DNA from: Xanthoparmelia taractica
Taxonomy: Eukaryota > Ascomycota > Lecanoromycetes > Lecanorales > Parmeliaceae
DNA: 64,000 bases
Direction: 5' to 3'
NCBI GenBank assembly: GCA_033085395.1
Contig: JANQBS010000182.1
Location: 16,328 to 80,327 of the forward strand
Shown piece after piece: positions 1-11,735 of this stretch. A program made the translations under genes and the position numbers. How positions within the stretch are numbered: position 1 is the first letter of the stretch; every line of letters starts with the position of its first letter. The notes beneath the pieces were generated by a model. The model was not told the DNA's origin, searched no databases, and was given only the letters and a program-made list of their open reading frames with translations.

Positions 1-2
1 GG

Positions 3-481
3 TCAGTAGGCCAAGCTTTCTGCAAACAGGACTGCTTCTCTCCTTACATTGGCGGTACTTGAAGTACGGTTTCCGGATGCGGCGCTTATGCTTGTGGACA
101 TGGCGGTCTTGGTTGAGTGTACTTGTGTGCTGGAGGAATCTGCCATACTTGCTGTTCCAGCCGTCACCGTGGGGGATGACGTTGCATCGGACCAATTCGT
201 AGATTCGCTCACGGAGGAGCCGCTTGGAGGCATAGAGCCCGTTACTGAAAATTTTAGCGTTGGTTTCTGTAATCGTGCATGTGCTGCTCGCCAGTAGATG
301 GGGGAGATGAATTGTGATGACAGAGTGTTTTGCCTTTGGGAATGGACTCACCGCTATCAGTGCTGTCGGTAGAAAGGGGAGAGGTGGCAGAGGCAGCAGG
401 GTATGACTGCGACACATTACTTGCTTGACTGTGGATAAGGCTTGCGAACGCGGCAATTGTAATGATATAAGAAAGATGCAT
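3..481 (-). CDS. small secreted Ser/Thr-rich protein
   Basis: Two exons on the minus strand (481-352 and 244-3) with a GTGAGT donor and a TTTCAG acceptor; phase 1 is kept across the 107-nt intron, giving about 123 residues. Residues 1-19 form a plausible signal peptide (MHLSYIITIAAFASLIHSQ) followed by a chain dominated by Ser, Thr and Ala. There is no hydrophobic C-terminal tail, so a GPI anchor is not supported, and no Cys pattern of a known effector family. The stop lies three bases from the window edge, so a further 3' exon cannot be excluded. I do not recognise a family; a cell-wall or secreted mannoprotein-like role is only inference from composition. Confidence 0.5.
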
Positions 482-1032
482 GGTAATCGAGCGGCAAGAT
501 ACTCAACGATAGGCTGTAACAGGACTGTGCTTCTTCGGGGGCCGATTGAAGGCATGCCAAAAAATCCATAGAGCAAAGCTATACTTGTACTCTCTCAAGC
601 AAGATCGATTAGGATCTGTTTTTGATACCATGCTCCTATTTAGGATGCTTCATCCAGTACATGATGTGACTTGCCGAGACATTGTGACTATTTGTGGGAA
701 GATTATAGATACTGAATATTGAATCGTATAGTCAACGGATTTGCCAACTTGAATCCTTCACCCAGTCGGCATGCATATCGCTTAATATGTCAGGGCAAGA
801 ATGAAGGATTGTCACATGACTCAGACCGCTTTGATTTCAAACGTGGTTCTCTGCGGGGAAAAAAGCATGTTTCTGAACTCAACACAAGTATAAAACACAC
901 CTTCTCGCCTGCAGTAAAACATCTCTTCACCGTAACTCCTCTCAAGGCAATTGCACAGCAAAGACATCAATATTTCAAATCTCGACCTGTCTTATAACAA
1001 CAACTCCGTCAAGCCTATCATTCCCAATCAAG
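482..1032. other. divergent intergenic region
   Basis: About 550 bases between the start of the secreted-protein gene (minus) and the start of the next gene (plus). It should hold both promoters. Short open frames here show no domain or splice logic. A pyrimidine-rich, CAAT-containing stretch just upstream of 1033 looks like a normal fungal 5' leader. Confidence 0.4.
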
Positions 1033-1408
1033 ATGCCTCAATCATCCGGATCCAGCGGAAAGGGATACAACGTGAACAGTTCCGGTACCAACAGCCAGGT
1101 ATGTTCCCGATCCTGCCTGCCATGAGACTCTGGCCGACCATATTTGGTAGGGCAATCACTACTGCAGCCGAGACTACACTCCATCGACTGGAGGCAATCA
1201 AGCCAACAGTAACACCTATCACTACTCCAATAACGACGGTAAGTCGGAGTCCATCATGACCCCGCAGGGATGACTTGTAAAGGTATCCGAAAGTAGTAGG
1301 AGGCTGAGACGGAGGATAGGAAGCTACTATTACAGCAATTCGAACGGATCCACCTATCACAATAACGGCAATGGCGGGTCCACGTACACCGCTCCTGGAG
1401 GGAAGTGA
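1033..1408 (+). CDS. small Gly/Asn/Ser/Tyr-rich conserved fungal protein
   Basis: Three exons: 1033-1098, 1151-1238 and 1320-1408, introns of 52 and 81 nt with GT-AG ends, phases 0 and 1. The joined product has 80 residues. It begins MPQSSGSSGKGYN, carries repeated Tyr/Asn/Ser blocks such as YYYSNSNGSTYHNNG, and ends TAPGGK. The pattern recalls short Gly/Asn/Tyr-rich proteins found across filamentous ascomycetes (memory, not a search). There is no signal peptide or membrane segment; the composition is that of a disordered, possibly phase-separating chain. Function unknown. The longer frames overlapping it on both strands do not respect these splice sites and are shadows. Confidence 0.62.
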
Positions 1409-2686
1409 GCGGGCCGACAAGCCAGGTGCTTGACCTGAGCGGAGATGGTCATCACCTGGGCTGGAGATTGTAGCTGTTTGGTGGCAATTTCCAAAGATAT
1501 GCTGAGCTAGATGCCTGCTGTTAGCTGGATCCCGTAAACATGCAACCAAGGAGGGATTTGCTGCTCGTTATCTTCCACTTTGTCTCCGATATTTGACTAG
1601 ATGTTTGATTGATTGCAGGCCGATCTGAACGACGAAGTATCAAATACCCTCCTGCTCCCAAGTAAAAGTGCAAGGTCCAGCCACCACTCACCCAAATTCA
1701 GTGTCAACAGCCGGGCAAACATTCACCATAGTGAACAATATCCTAGGGACCATCCATGCCGACCGGGACTGGTGCGAGGGCAGTTTTCTCTCCTGGTGCA
1801 GGGGCCAGTGCTCTATATGGCGTGGATAGAAATAGATACAGGCGGATGGCTGGGCGTTGTCTTTGTGGCTGAATTCAAAGTGCGTGAGACAATGAGGCAG
1901 AAAAGGTCGCCTCCAGAAGCAGAACTGGAACGCGAGGCGCGGACGAAGGATTCGGAGCTAAAGGAAACAACTTCAATACTCAGGATTGACGGGGCGACCT
2001 GCTCCTGCACCAAGAGAAAAGTACATTGACACTTCTACCTCCTTACGCATCATTTCCAAGGCACATGTAGGCCCGTGCGTTTGAAAGCGTAAGATTGTCA
2101 TGTTCATGATCCTTTGAGGCGAAGTTGCGAGCGTCAGGAAGGGTTTCTGTAACGATAATTTTTAACCCTTCATAACAAGAACTCTTATCTACAGAACCAC
2201 AATGATGGCAAAAGTTGGCTTGCTATGAACGGTACAAGGGGAGACCGGGTTTGAGGCCATCACCTAAGGGGGAAAGGGTAGGTCCTCGGATGTCGGAGTA
2301 CTTGAGGACATGAATTCGTAGCGTAAAAGGTGTGAATTAGAGATGTGGGCATTGTGGTGAAGAGATCGGTGAGCTCGGATCAGTTTATGGATACAGGGGA
2401 AACCAAATCTGACGCCTTTATTTGACATATCAAAGATGAAGGAAGGATCGACCAAATACTTCTGTTTGTGTAGCATAGATTTGAAACCCAAACCTCACCA
2501 TTTCCCACAGACAATGAGCTCGATGAAGCTTCTGGACTATTTCCATCTGTAACGCACCCATCGGGAGATATAGATACAAGGTGGTATACATCATAAGAGA
2601 ATACACCAGAATAATTCTTTTTTCCTTTTACGCAATCCGTCAGAAGCCCACAGGGAGGAATGTCAATCAGAGAGTCTGAGGAGAAC
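1409..2686. other. intergenic region with one weak open frame
   Basis: Lies between the small Tyr-rich gene and the 3' end of the HMG-box gene. An open frame at 1613-2029 (plus, 138 codons) is preceded by an AG acceptor-like site (TTGATTGCAG) but has no recognisable domain and no upstream exon that I could join. Other frames are short. I see no RNA gene or repeat here. Confidence 0.3.
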
Positions 2687-3842
2687 CTAGGCTTTTGCTT
2701 TGTGGTCACGTTTGATGTGACGGACGTCTCTGTTCAGAACAGTCTTTACCTCCTGCTCATACCTATTCATGTCTTGGGCGGCCAAATCTTCGAAATGCTA
2801 AGGAAGATCAGCGCGTGGGCCAGCCCGAATACTACAGCAACATACCTTCTTTTCACTAGCTGGAAGAGCCTTCCATTCTCTGGCTACCAGTGTCGTAACC
2901 TCGACGGCTTTCAAGCCCTTGAAATCCCCCGATAGCCTTCGTTGAGTGCTAAAAAATATGTAAGGGGCACGGGGGCCTTTGACCTGTCTGTCGTCTTGCA
3001 GGTTGTTTACGGGTACCCCCAGTCTTCTGAGATGCCGTCGCGCATTATTGGCCTGGTTAATGACTGCTGGGGTATGCGATTCGATCCACTGGCGATAAGC
3101 CGTAGCTTTCGCGATTGCGGCCTGATTTGCAATATGGTTGTAGTGCTTTCAAGTATCAGTCGGGTTGGACAGGCCGATTTTGAGAAGGCCAACATACCTC
3201 AACGCGCTCTGGAGTCAGCTGTTTGTACTCCGCACTTGCTTCTTTCGCTATACGCGCTACATCGGTACGCGAACCAGGGCTAGATGCCGCTTTGACCCTT
3301 TCTCCTATAAACATCGTCCATGCATTAGGCGTACCTCCACTGGGAGGTTTAAGAGCAGTGATCTTGAGCCGCTTTATAGTCAAGGCAGTGTTCTCTTTCT
3401 CCGTCAACACCTTCTTCGGCTTCTTGACCTTGGGCTTCGGCTTTGCCTTCGCCTTCTTCTTTGCTGGCTTTGGCTTGGGTTTAATACGTGGCTTTGCCTT
3501 CGACTTAGCCTTCGGCACCGCTTTTGGTGTTGTCGTTCTGGGGGCGGGGGTTTTTGCGGCTTTTGTCTTGGATGTGGTCGGGGCCTTCCTTGCAGCGGTG
3601 GTTGTCCTTCCGGTGTGTGCTTTGGGCCGTGAAACAGCTCTTTGCGCGTAACTTCGGTGAAGTACCGGCCTTCTCAATCTGTCTATGAAAACGAGGTCGC
3701 ACAAGCGTTGCGATTGGGAGACTTCGAAGAGAGCAGGCACGCGTTCAACACCAAAGGAGCTGAGCGCCGTGCGACGATTGACCAGATATTGCAGGCTCAA
3801 TTGAGGCAGTCGTACGACTGACCGACCACCGTGAAAGATCAT
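2687..3842 (-). CDS. mitochondrial-type protein with two HMG boxes
   Basis: Three minus-strand exons: 3842-3198, 3145-2846 and 2797-2687; both introns (52 and 48 nt) are phase 0, giving 351 residues. The N-terminal ~70 residues are rich in Arg, Leu and Ser with few acids, as in a mitochondrial presequence. A long Lys/Ala/Pro-rich linker follows (about 75-155). HMG box 1 starts near NAWTMFIGERV and spans the first splice junction; box 2 follows PRAPYIFFSTQRRLSG and includes VAREWKALPASEKK. Two boxes plus a presequence match the Abf2/TFAM-type DNA packaging proteins of mitochondrial nucleoids, so DNA bending and mtDNA compaction is the likely job. A nuclear HMG protein is the alternative. Divergent from PRP5. 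Confidence 0.8.
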
Positions 3843-4205
3843 GGCGGCTTTTCGAAATGTAGCTCAGTAATATAGGTTGGTACGATGGGTGCTGAAGAAA
3901 TTGAAGGTCAAGAAGGAGGTCTGAAGCAAGCAGCGAAGCAGCGTCGCGTGAGGTGGCTGGTACCCTAGAACTAGCGGTGTTCCTGGGTACGCTAGTGATG
4001 AGCTAAATTCAGCCCTACCTTGACCTAGCTCCATTGCTCAACCTGCGTCTGGTGGTCGGACTCAGCTAAAGTCAGGCAATTTCCTCACCAACATACCGAA
4101 GGAGATGCAAGGAGCTTTCTCAGAGTGATTAACCTGGATGGGAGCTATCTTTCTTCATGCAATTCATTCTCTAAAGTACAACTCACTAGGCTAAGGCGGG
4201 ATCTT
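3843..4205. promoter_or_regulatory. shared divergent promoter, HMG-box gene and PRP5
   Basis: The 363 bases separate the two start codons (3842 minus, 4206 plus). An in-frame ATG at 4125 would add 27 residues to PRP5, but the downstream ATG at 4206 starts the motif MARHGDTRSPSPVGS expected of the family, so 4125 is treated as leader. Confidence 0.5.
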
Positions 4206-7200
4206 ATGGCTCGCCACGGGGATACTCGCTCACCATCGCCTGTAGGCAGCTCCTACTCTGCATCAGCGTCAAAGAGGCATCACCGGGATGAAGATCGTTA
4301 TGAGAGAAGCCGACGGGAGGATGGGCGGGGTCACCGACATAGAAGTCGAACTCGGAGTCCTGATGTAGGTTACACGACATACTCTTATGCCAAGTCTAAC
4401 CTCTGTGTGTCACAGAAGCGGTATCGCGATCGGGACTCTCGCCATCACAGAGATCGATCAAGGGACAGATATAGGGATAACGATGGGTATCGCTCAAGTC
4501 GTAGGGATAGATCGCGAGACAGACGGAGATCTCGCGATCGAGACACCGTGAAGGACTACAGAAGGAGGAGCCGTGAAAGGGATTCTAGGTCTTATAGGGA
4601 TGACTCCCGCGAACGAGCTCGAAGGCGAAGAGAAGGATCTGCTGACTCTCGGCGCAAAGGAAGAAGAGATGACAGCAGGGATAGAACTCAAAGGCCGACA
4701 GGTGGGAAAGAGGTGTGCCTCCTCTCGGTTCTTTCTCATGCAGTGTCATTTTGCTGAACGGGACGCACAGATGACGATGACTGCTTCGCAAACCGACGAG
4801 GAGAAGAAGGCCGAACGTCTTGCCAAATTGGAAGCGTGGAAGCAAAAGCAAGCCGCGGAAAAGGATCGCAAACAAAAAGAGTTGGAATCCTCACGCGGAA
4901 CTCGAAATCTGCTCGCCGAGATTGACAAGAAAGCGCAAGGCTCGCCTGCAGTAGCATCCCCTGTCTCACCTTTGACACCTGCCGGAGCCGGAGATGCTTC
5001 TCCTGTCCCTTACGCCGGCAAATTCGATCCAAAAGCTCTGTCGAAAAAGAAGGCATCTACGTCTTCCGGCGCAAGCAAACTCGGAACGGACATTGCCTTG
5101 CCAGAGATTGCCAAAGCGTCCGCCACCATGAAACCCAACGCAAATGGTTTGAAGGCTGACAAAACAGTAGCACTAGCAAATGGCTCATCAGGTACCTTTT
5201 TCTCGACTTCGTATCACCACTTCGAATCTTGGCTAACGAACAACATAGTCGCTCCTGCAGCTACGCTAAAGGCTCGCGGCAATGTCAGTGGCTTTGGGCT
5301 TGCAAGTAAAGCAACAACCGAATCCGATAAACCAGCAGCCAAACCCGGCCTTGATTTCGGTGAAGAGGAAGGAGGACGGAAGAAATTAGAGAAGCTGCCG
5401 ACCCCTCCACCTGAGGACAGTACTATGGACGACGATACTGCTATAGCTAACGGTGATAAAGAAGACGAATCTGACGATGACCAAGGCATGCAAGATGCTG
5501 GTACGGAGGAAGAAGCAGCCGCCGCTGCAAGAGCTGCGGCAGAGAAGCGGGAGGAGCGTCTCCAAGTCCAAAGTCTAGCTTACCAAGCTGGTGAAGACCC
5601 TGCTGCAACTGTTCCAGAACAAGCAGAGACCAGTGGCGATGTGCTAATGACAGAAGCTCCAAACGATGCAAGACCGGACGAGATAATGGAAGAAGAAGAG
5701 GAAGACGATCCTCTGGATGCTTTCATGACCGACTTAGGAGACCCATTGAAAGCACCAAAAATCACCAACGGTCTCAAAATCACGAGTACCAAGGTCCAGC
5801 AGCCCGAGGCCATGTTTGGAGATGACGACGTCGATTTGAACACGGTGACCGCAGACACAGACGACATCCTAGCTATGGCGACTAAGAAGAAGAAAAAAGA
5901 TCTACCGACGGTTAATCACGCCAAGGTGACGTACCAACCATTCAGAAAGAGCTTCTACCATGAACCTTCAGAGCTAGCGGAGATGACCGAGGAAGAAGTT
6001 GCTGATCTAAGACTAGAACTCGATGGGATCAAGATCAGGGGTATAGATGCTCCGAAACCCGTGCAAAAATGGTCTCAATGCGGTCTTGGTGTGCAGTCGC
6101 TCGAGGTCATCCAAAAGCTTGGCTACGAGAAACCATCGTCCATCCAAACGCAAGCTATTCCCTCAATTATGTCTGGGAGAGATGTTATTGGCGTTGCCAA
6201 GACAGGGTCTGGTAAAACCATAGCCTTTTTATTGCCAATGTTCCGGCACATCAAAGATCAGAGACCTCTCGATAGCTTGGACGGCCCTGTCGGTCTAATC
6301 ATGACGCCCACCCGGGAATTGGCGACGCAGATCCATAAAGAGTGTAAGCCGTTCCTTAAAGCATTAAATCTTCGAGCTGTCTGTGCGTATGGGGGAGCTC
6401 CAATTAAAGACCAGATCGCAGATCTCAAGCGTGGCGCGGAGATCATCGTCTGCACTCCTGGACGCATGATTGATCTTTTGGCTGCCAATTCGGGTAGAGT
6501 GACAAACCTTCGCCGAGTCACATACGTTGTGCTGGACGAAGCTGACAGGATGTTCGACATGGGGTTTGAACCGCAAGTGATGAAGATCTTGGCCAATATT
6601 CGACCAGATCGCCAAACAGTACTGTTTTCAGCCACATTCCCCCGTCAGATGGAATCTTTGGCCCGCAAAACGCTCTCAAAGCCCGTGGAGATAGTCGTGG
6701 GCGGGCGAAGCGTCGTTGCTCCGGAGATCACCCAGATCGTCGAGGTACGAACCGAGGAGACGAAATTCATCCGCCTCTTAGAGCTCCTTGGCAAATTGTA
6801 TGAAGAAGAGAAAAACGAGGACGATCGGGCCTTGATCTTCGTGGACAGACAAGAATCAGCCGATGGTCTGCTGAAGGATCTGATGCGTAAAGGCTACCCT
6901 TGCATGTCTATCCATGGTGGCAAAGACCAGATCGATCGCGATTCTACAATCGAGGACTTCAAGTCCGGAGTCATTCCAGTCATGACGGCTACCTCTGTTG
7001 CTGCTCGTGGCTTAGACGTCAAACAGCTGAAACTCGTGGTCAACTACGATGCACCTAACCATCTTGAAGATTACGTCCACCGTGCTGGGAGAACCGGTCG
7101 CGCAGGCAATACTGGCACTGCTGTGACCTTCATCACGCCGGACCAAGAGCGGTATTCGCTAGATATCGCCAAAGCCTTGAGGCAAAGTGGCCAAGAAGTG

Positions 7201-8027
7201 CCCGAAGAGCTCCAAAAGCTCGTGGATGCATTCATTGATAAAGTCAAATCTGGCAAAGAGAAGGTCAGTGGCTCAGGCTTCGGCGGTAAAGGTCTTGAGC
7301 GTCTCGACCAAGAACGTGACGCAGCTCGTGCTCGAGAACGAAAGACACACAAGACTGGCGACGAACCTGAGGAAGAAGAAAAAGAGGACAAAGACAAAGA
7401 CGATAAAGGCGACGATATTATCGCCAAAGCTGCTTCAAGTGTTCAGTCGGCTACGGCACCTCCTCCCACCCTCCTGGGCGTTCCCAAGGGCATCGATCTC
7501 GACGGCAAGATAACGGTCCATAGGACAGAAACCGCAGCGGAGGGCTCGAAGAACCCTCTTGACAAAGTCAGTCGTGCGGTTGCTGGTATACATGATCGAC
7601 TTAGTAAGAATCGCGAGATGCGTACTGGGGTGCCAATTGACAACAAGGGCCCCGATGCTGGCGCGTTTCATGCAACGTTGGAGATCAACGACTTTCCCCG
7701 TAAGTTTTCCCGTACTGCTTTCTCCAAGTGGTTATCCCTAAAACTTGAACAGAAAAAGCTCGCTGGGCCGTCACGAACCGCACGAATGTCGCCAAGATTC
7801 TGGAAGCCACTGGGACCTCTATCACCACCAAGGGAAGCTTCTATGCCTCAGGTAAAGAACCTCAAGCGGGCGAAAACCCAAAGCTGTATATTTTGGTGGA
7901 GGGAGATACGGAGGTGGTGGTTACCAATGCTATGAGAGAGCTCATGCGGCTGCTCAAGGAGGGTACTATTGCTGCTGCTGACAGCGATGCTAGAGCCCCT
8001 GCCAGTGGTCGTTATAACGTTGTTTAG
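4206..8027 (+). CDS. PRP5: DEAD-box ATP-dependent RNA helicase Prp5
   Basis: Five exons: 4206-4364, 4416-4712, 4771-5191, 5249-7699 and 7753-8027 (introns 51, 58, 57 and 53 nt), 1200 residues. The N-terminus is an Arg/Ser/Asp-rich domain, then an acidic coiled region with the DPLDAFM motif that Prp5 proteins use to contact U2/U1 snRNP. The helicase core shows a Q motif (GYEKPSSIQTQAIP), Walker A AKTGSGKT near residue 608, PTRELA, DEAD near 722, SAT, and HRAGRTGR near 903. The C-terminal tail ends GRYNVV. Prp5 uses ATP to remodel U2 snRNP and allow stable branch-site pairing in prespliceosome assembly in the nucleus. The first intron is 51 nt and in frame, so its retention would add 17 residues; splicing gives the more usual sequence. 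Confidence 0.95.
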
Positions 8028-8242
8028 ATAATGCAATAGAAGTTGTGTGCAAAATACCTATACAAGTTGCTCAAAATTCTCAATATTCTACACAAAATAC
8101 TCCGCATGGCTCAACATTGCAGCCTCATGTCTGATTTACCTACATCGGAGCTCCAACCAGATCTCATCTAAGCCGTATTCCAAGATCGATTCATCAAGCC
8201 TTGTAATCTATTCCACACATCATAAGGTCCACATTGGCACCA

Positions 8243-8682
8243 TCAATTATAATTGATAGCCTGACTTGTCTGATCTGCATCCCTCCTCCTTCTCTCATCT
8301 TGGCTAACACTCTCCAAAGTCCCAGTCCTCGTCTGTGCCCTCTCTTTCGCTAAATCCCTGCCGAGCTTCCCCTTTGGCTGCTTTGCTTTTGCTCGCTCCT
8401 ATTGTTCGATTCTGGTCAGCATGAACCAAAGTGATCTAATCCGCATCTATACTGAGCCATGTCCCAAGAGGAGACTGTACGTACCTCTGCCGCCCTCGCT
8501 GCCGCGCTTCTAGCATCACTGCTGTCTCTGCCTGATGAGCCGCCTAATTTCTGACCTTGGCTGTTGACCTTGGGCACCGAAGCCCGGGGATTCGATTGTG
8601 GGGGAGGGGCGGACCCAAGTGTACGGCCTGGTTGGGAGAATGGATCGCTTTCTTTGGAAGGTTTACCACAGAGGTTGCCCAT
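8243..8682 (-). CDS. small N-myristoylated fungal protein
   Basis: Two exons (8682-8485 and 8398-8243) with a GTACGT donor and AATAG acceptor, phase 0, giving 117 residues. It starts MGNLCGKPSKES: Gly2 fits the N-myristoylation consensus and Cys5 could be palmitoylated, so membrane attachment at the cytoplasmic face is likely. The middle is Pro/Ser/Gly-rich. The second exon is Lys/Arg/Gln-rich and helical (QPKGKLGRDLAKERAQTR) and ends INYN. I recall conserved small ascomycete proteins with the same MGNLCGK head and a basic RRARDAD-like tail, but know no function. It converges on PRP5, with stop codons 215 bases apart. Confidence 0.7.
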
Positions 8683-9213
8683 TGTTGGAGACAGAGAATG
8701 GTTGATTTCCAGGCGTATATACTAGTGATGGGATCATGCTCTCTGGTCTCTTGCATAGGTCATTTGCAATCAGGAAGGCATATAGCCATAGAACTTGTGG
8801 TTCATTCAGCGCTGGACGTCTAATGGGGTGAAGGTTTGTGAAGGTCTCGAGATGATTTTGCCCGTTGGTAGACGTTGCCCATATGTCCCCAGATTGGAAG
8901 GTTTCCCGAATGACGCTACTCGGGACGGGCCGCGTAGCTCCTCGAGTCCAATATCACCATTCCTGACTTCTGAACTTCTTACTCTTCAAAAGTATAGATA
9001 TATATACATAAAAATGGTATATATCGAAGCTGCAAGAAGTGGGTGACCTCGGAATACTGTAGCCATGGAGGCCGCTAGCGTTGGCTCGGCGGCAATGGAG
9101 CTAAGTTATTTAGCTCCCACAACAAATTGTTCTTGCTGTCAACCTCACATTCTCACCACCAACAACACTACTCTCATTCGCAAGGCGCGCTCTTCGGTTC
9201 TGGCAAACTCAAC
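8683..9213. other. divergent intergenic region with TATA-like tract
   Basis: Contains the promoters of the myristoylated-protein gene (minus) and the zinc-finger gene (plus). An A/T run with several TATATA motifs lies near 8994-9030. The zinc-finger leader after about 9115 is pyrimidine/CA-rich. No further gene is visible. Confidence 0.4.
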
Positions 9214-11351
9214 ATGGATAAGAATAAGCGTTCCGAGCGACGTGCACCAGATTCACACTTTGAGCGACTCCATGGCCATCCGATGAGATATGTGCCGTCG
9301 ATGCAGTCATTCCCTCAAAGCTACAACTCACAACCTGTCCCACCCATGGACATTCCTGCCGTCGCAAGCGAATTTTCTCACCCAACAGTACCAAATGCCG
9401 CCGACTTCGGCAAAGGAAAGGCCGCCGCTAGCAACATGCCTCCTCCGCCAACCCCTGGCTTTCTGAGCGGTTTCCAGACCCCGTGTGAGAGTACCTGCTC
9501 CACTGTCAACTGCGAATGGGGATGCAATCCCTCGCTCCTTGGCTCTGAGACTTGCCCGCTATCTCAATGCTACAACATCGACCAATGCACGAGCGAAGAG
9601 TGTTGCAGAGAACCAGTATGTCTCGACCACAGTTCCATACCGACAACTCGACGTGACTCCATCGACACCAACGCAGAGGATCAATACGCTTCTTCTTCTC
9701 AGCATCAATTTGCCAATAGCGGCGCACTATTCCCAGCCTACGGAAACCTACCAGGCTTCGATAACATCAATGTCGACCCACTCCAATGCCACTGGCTGCT
9801 TCCGGACCAAGAGTGCGAGATCACAGCGCCAACAAACGATGCTCTGAGCCAACATGTATTCCACGACCAGATCCAGCCTGAAACGAGCCAGATGCACGGG
9901 TGGTCTGACCGCGAGGAGCAAATTCACCCGCAACAGCTTACTAACCATACGTGGAACAGCGACGATCCCGAAGAGCAAGCTCCTGATTCCTATGTCTGCC
10001 TTTGGGATTTCTGCATGAAGACGTTTTCGGATGCCGAGCAGTTAGCGACGCACGTGGAAGCTGCCCATGCTCAAGTGGAGATCATTGATTGCCGTTGGGG
10101 AGGATGCGGCACAATCACTATGGACTCAGCTGCACTGCAGAGACATGTTAATAAAGAGCATCTTCATCTCAACATCCAGCCGCCTTCAGCTTCGCCAGCT
10201 TTGGAAATGGGCCTATCGGGCAGTCATGGTTCCCAGCGACCCAAGCATCCTCGTTATTGGACGCCAGAGAATGACGAGCTGCTTATGCGCGTACGTGCAC
10301 AAAATCTTACCTTCCCACAAATAGCCTCGCAATACTTTCCAGACAAGTCTGCCCAGGCATGCCAATTTCGTTACGCGAGACTATATGACCAGCAAGAGCA
10401 ATCCGATCCGCAGCCCGCAGAGCAGTCCACTCCCTTATTGTCCTATACACCTTTGCAACCTGCATCATACGCCACTAGTCCATACGAGTCTCACCAGTCA
10501 TTAGTCGATCCCCTGTTTTCTCAGACGTCGCCAGCGATTTTCCCGAACCATTCCAGGCAGCTGGTTTTGGACCATTCCCTTATTCAACTAGAATTTCAGT
10601 GTATGTGGATCACAGACGATACAACAGAAACGCTCTGTGAAGCCCGTTTCGAGAATCCGAATGAACTACAAGCCCACGTCGAGTCATCTCATTATCCTTT
10701 ATGCGAACAACGCAAGCGTAGGCCCGCATCTCAATGGGTCTGCAAATGGGTGGGATGTGCACGGAAAGGAGAATCGCGCGGATCCAAAAATAAGCTGAAG
10801 AAGCACATCTGCACTCACACTGGATGTAAGTCACCCTCGGCCATTCAAGAAACTTTGTAATAGCTCAACCTTCGCAGACTATTCGCTCTCTTGCCGACAC
10901 TGTGGTCAAAGATTTCGGGAGGGTACCAAACTCGCCGATCATGAACGCACTCATACAAACGAGAAGCCCCACAAGTGCGATGTGTGTGCAATGGCCTTTG
11001 CTAGCCGAGATCAACTGTGTAAGTTCAACCATGCCTTTTATTCTTTCCCCTATTGATCGATGCTTGCAGCGACTCATAATCGTATCCACACCGGCGAGAA
11101 ACCTCTGGAGTGTGGAGAATGTTCTTATACCTGCTCGGACCCGTCCGACATGACAAAGCATCATAAAGGTAAAGACTGTCCTTCCTATACCTCAGCCGCT
11201 TCTAAAAGTAAGCGATTTAGCCCACCAGCCTCTGTATTCTTGCCCGACGTGTGGAAGAAAATTCTGCCGAGCCGACGCGAGGGATCGTCACATGGGTATA
11301 CACCAGATTGGGATTGCAGGGCGCAAGCGTGTGCATGGTGAGATTGATTAG
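9214..11351 (+). CDS. C2H2 zinc-finger protein with internal SANT/Myb-like domain
   Basis: Four exons: 9214-10825, 10878-11018, 11070-11168 and 11221-11351; all junctions phase 1; 660 residues. The start at 9214 follows a CA-rich leader; the frame stays open to 9127 but that part reads as untranslated leader. Degenerate C2H2 fingers occur at CLWDFCMKTFSDAEQ and CRWGGCGTI, then a SANT/Myb-like block after HPRYWTPENDELLMRVRAQN. A second finger group (CKWVGC, CRHCGQRF, CDVCAMAF, CGECSYTC, CPTCGRKF) fills the C-terminus, with TGEK-type linkers. A nuclear DNA-binding regulator is well supported; the target is not. Mixing C2H2 fingers with a Myb-like helix is not the layout of Zap1, CrzA or AceA that I know. 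Confidence 0.85.
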
Positions 11352-11735
11352 GGCCGAGGTTCTCGATGGACTTAATGGTTTGCAATGAGATTCGATACGA
11401 TTTGCGATGAGATGATTGCCTGGCGTTTCCATAAGGATATACCCCGGCTTGTTGTGACATTTCGACAGACGGCGATTCACGTTTTTATTTCTCATAGTGT
11501 ACAATATCCGCTTTCCGTAGCATGTTCGCTCGAGGCCACAGCATGGAACAGGCTGATAAGTGATTTCCTTTCGCTAGCTTCGTCAATTTCATGTGACTTT
11601 GTATCGATGGTGGTGTCGATCAGCAGTGGTAAAAACGAGCCGGGGAGCTTTCGGGCATGCCGCCCCCACCAAACCCGCATCGGTCTCGTTCAACAGTGGG
11701 CTTATTAACCACGCCTACAGCAGCAAGTATCCAAC
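11352..11735. other. intergenic region upstream of TMA20
   Basis: No gene recognised. Open frames on both strands are short and lack splice-consistent partners. The last ~100 bases should hold the TMA20 promoter and leader. Confidence 0.4.

Noticed and set aside
1028..1549. 173-codon minus-strand open frame over the small Tyr-rich gene
   Set aside because: The plus strand gives three exons with matched phases and a recognisable low-complexity family pattern; the minus frame has no domain.
3165..3651. Plus-strand frames of 140-155 codons rich in Leu, Cys, Phe and Gly
   Set aside because: They are the complement of the Lys/Pro-rich linker of the HMG-box gene.
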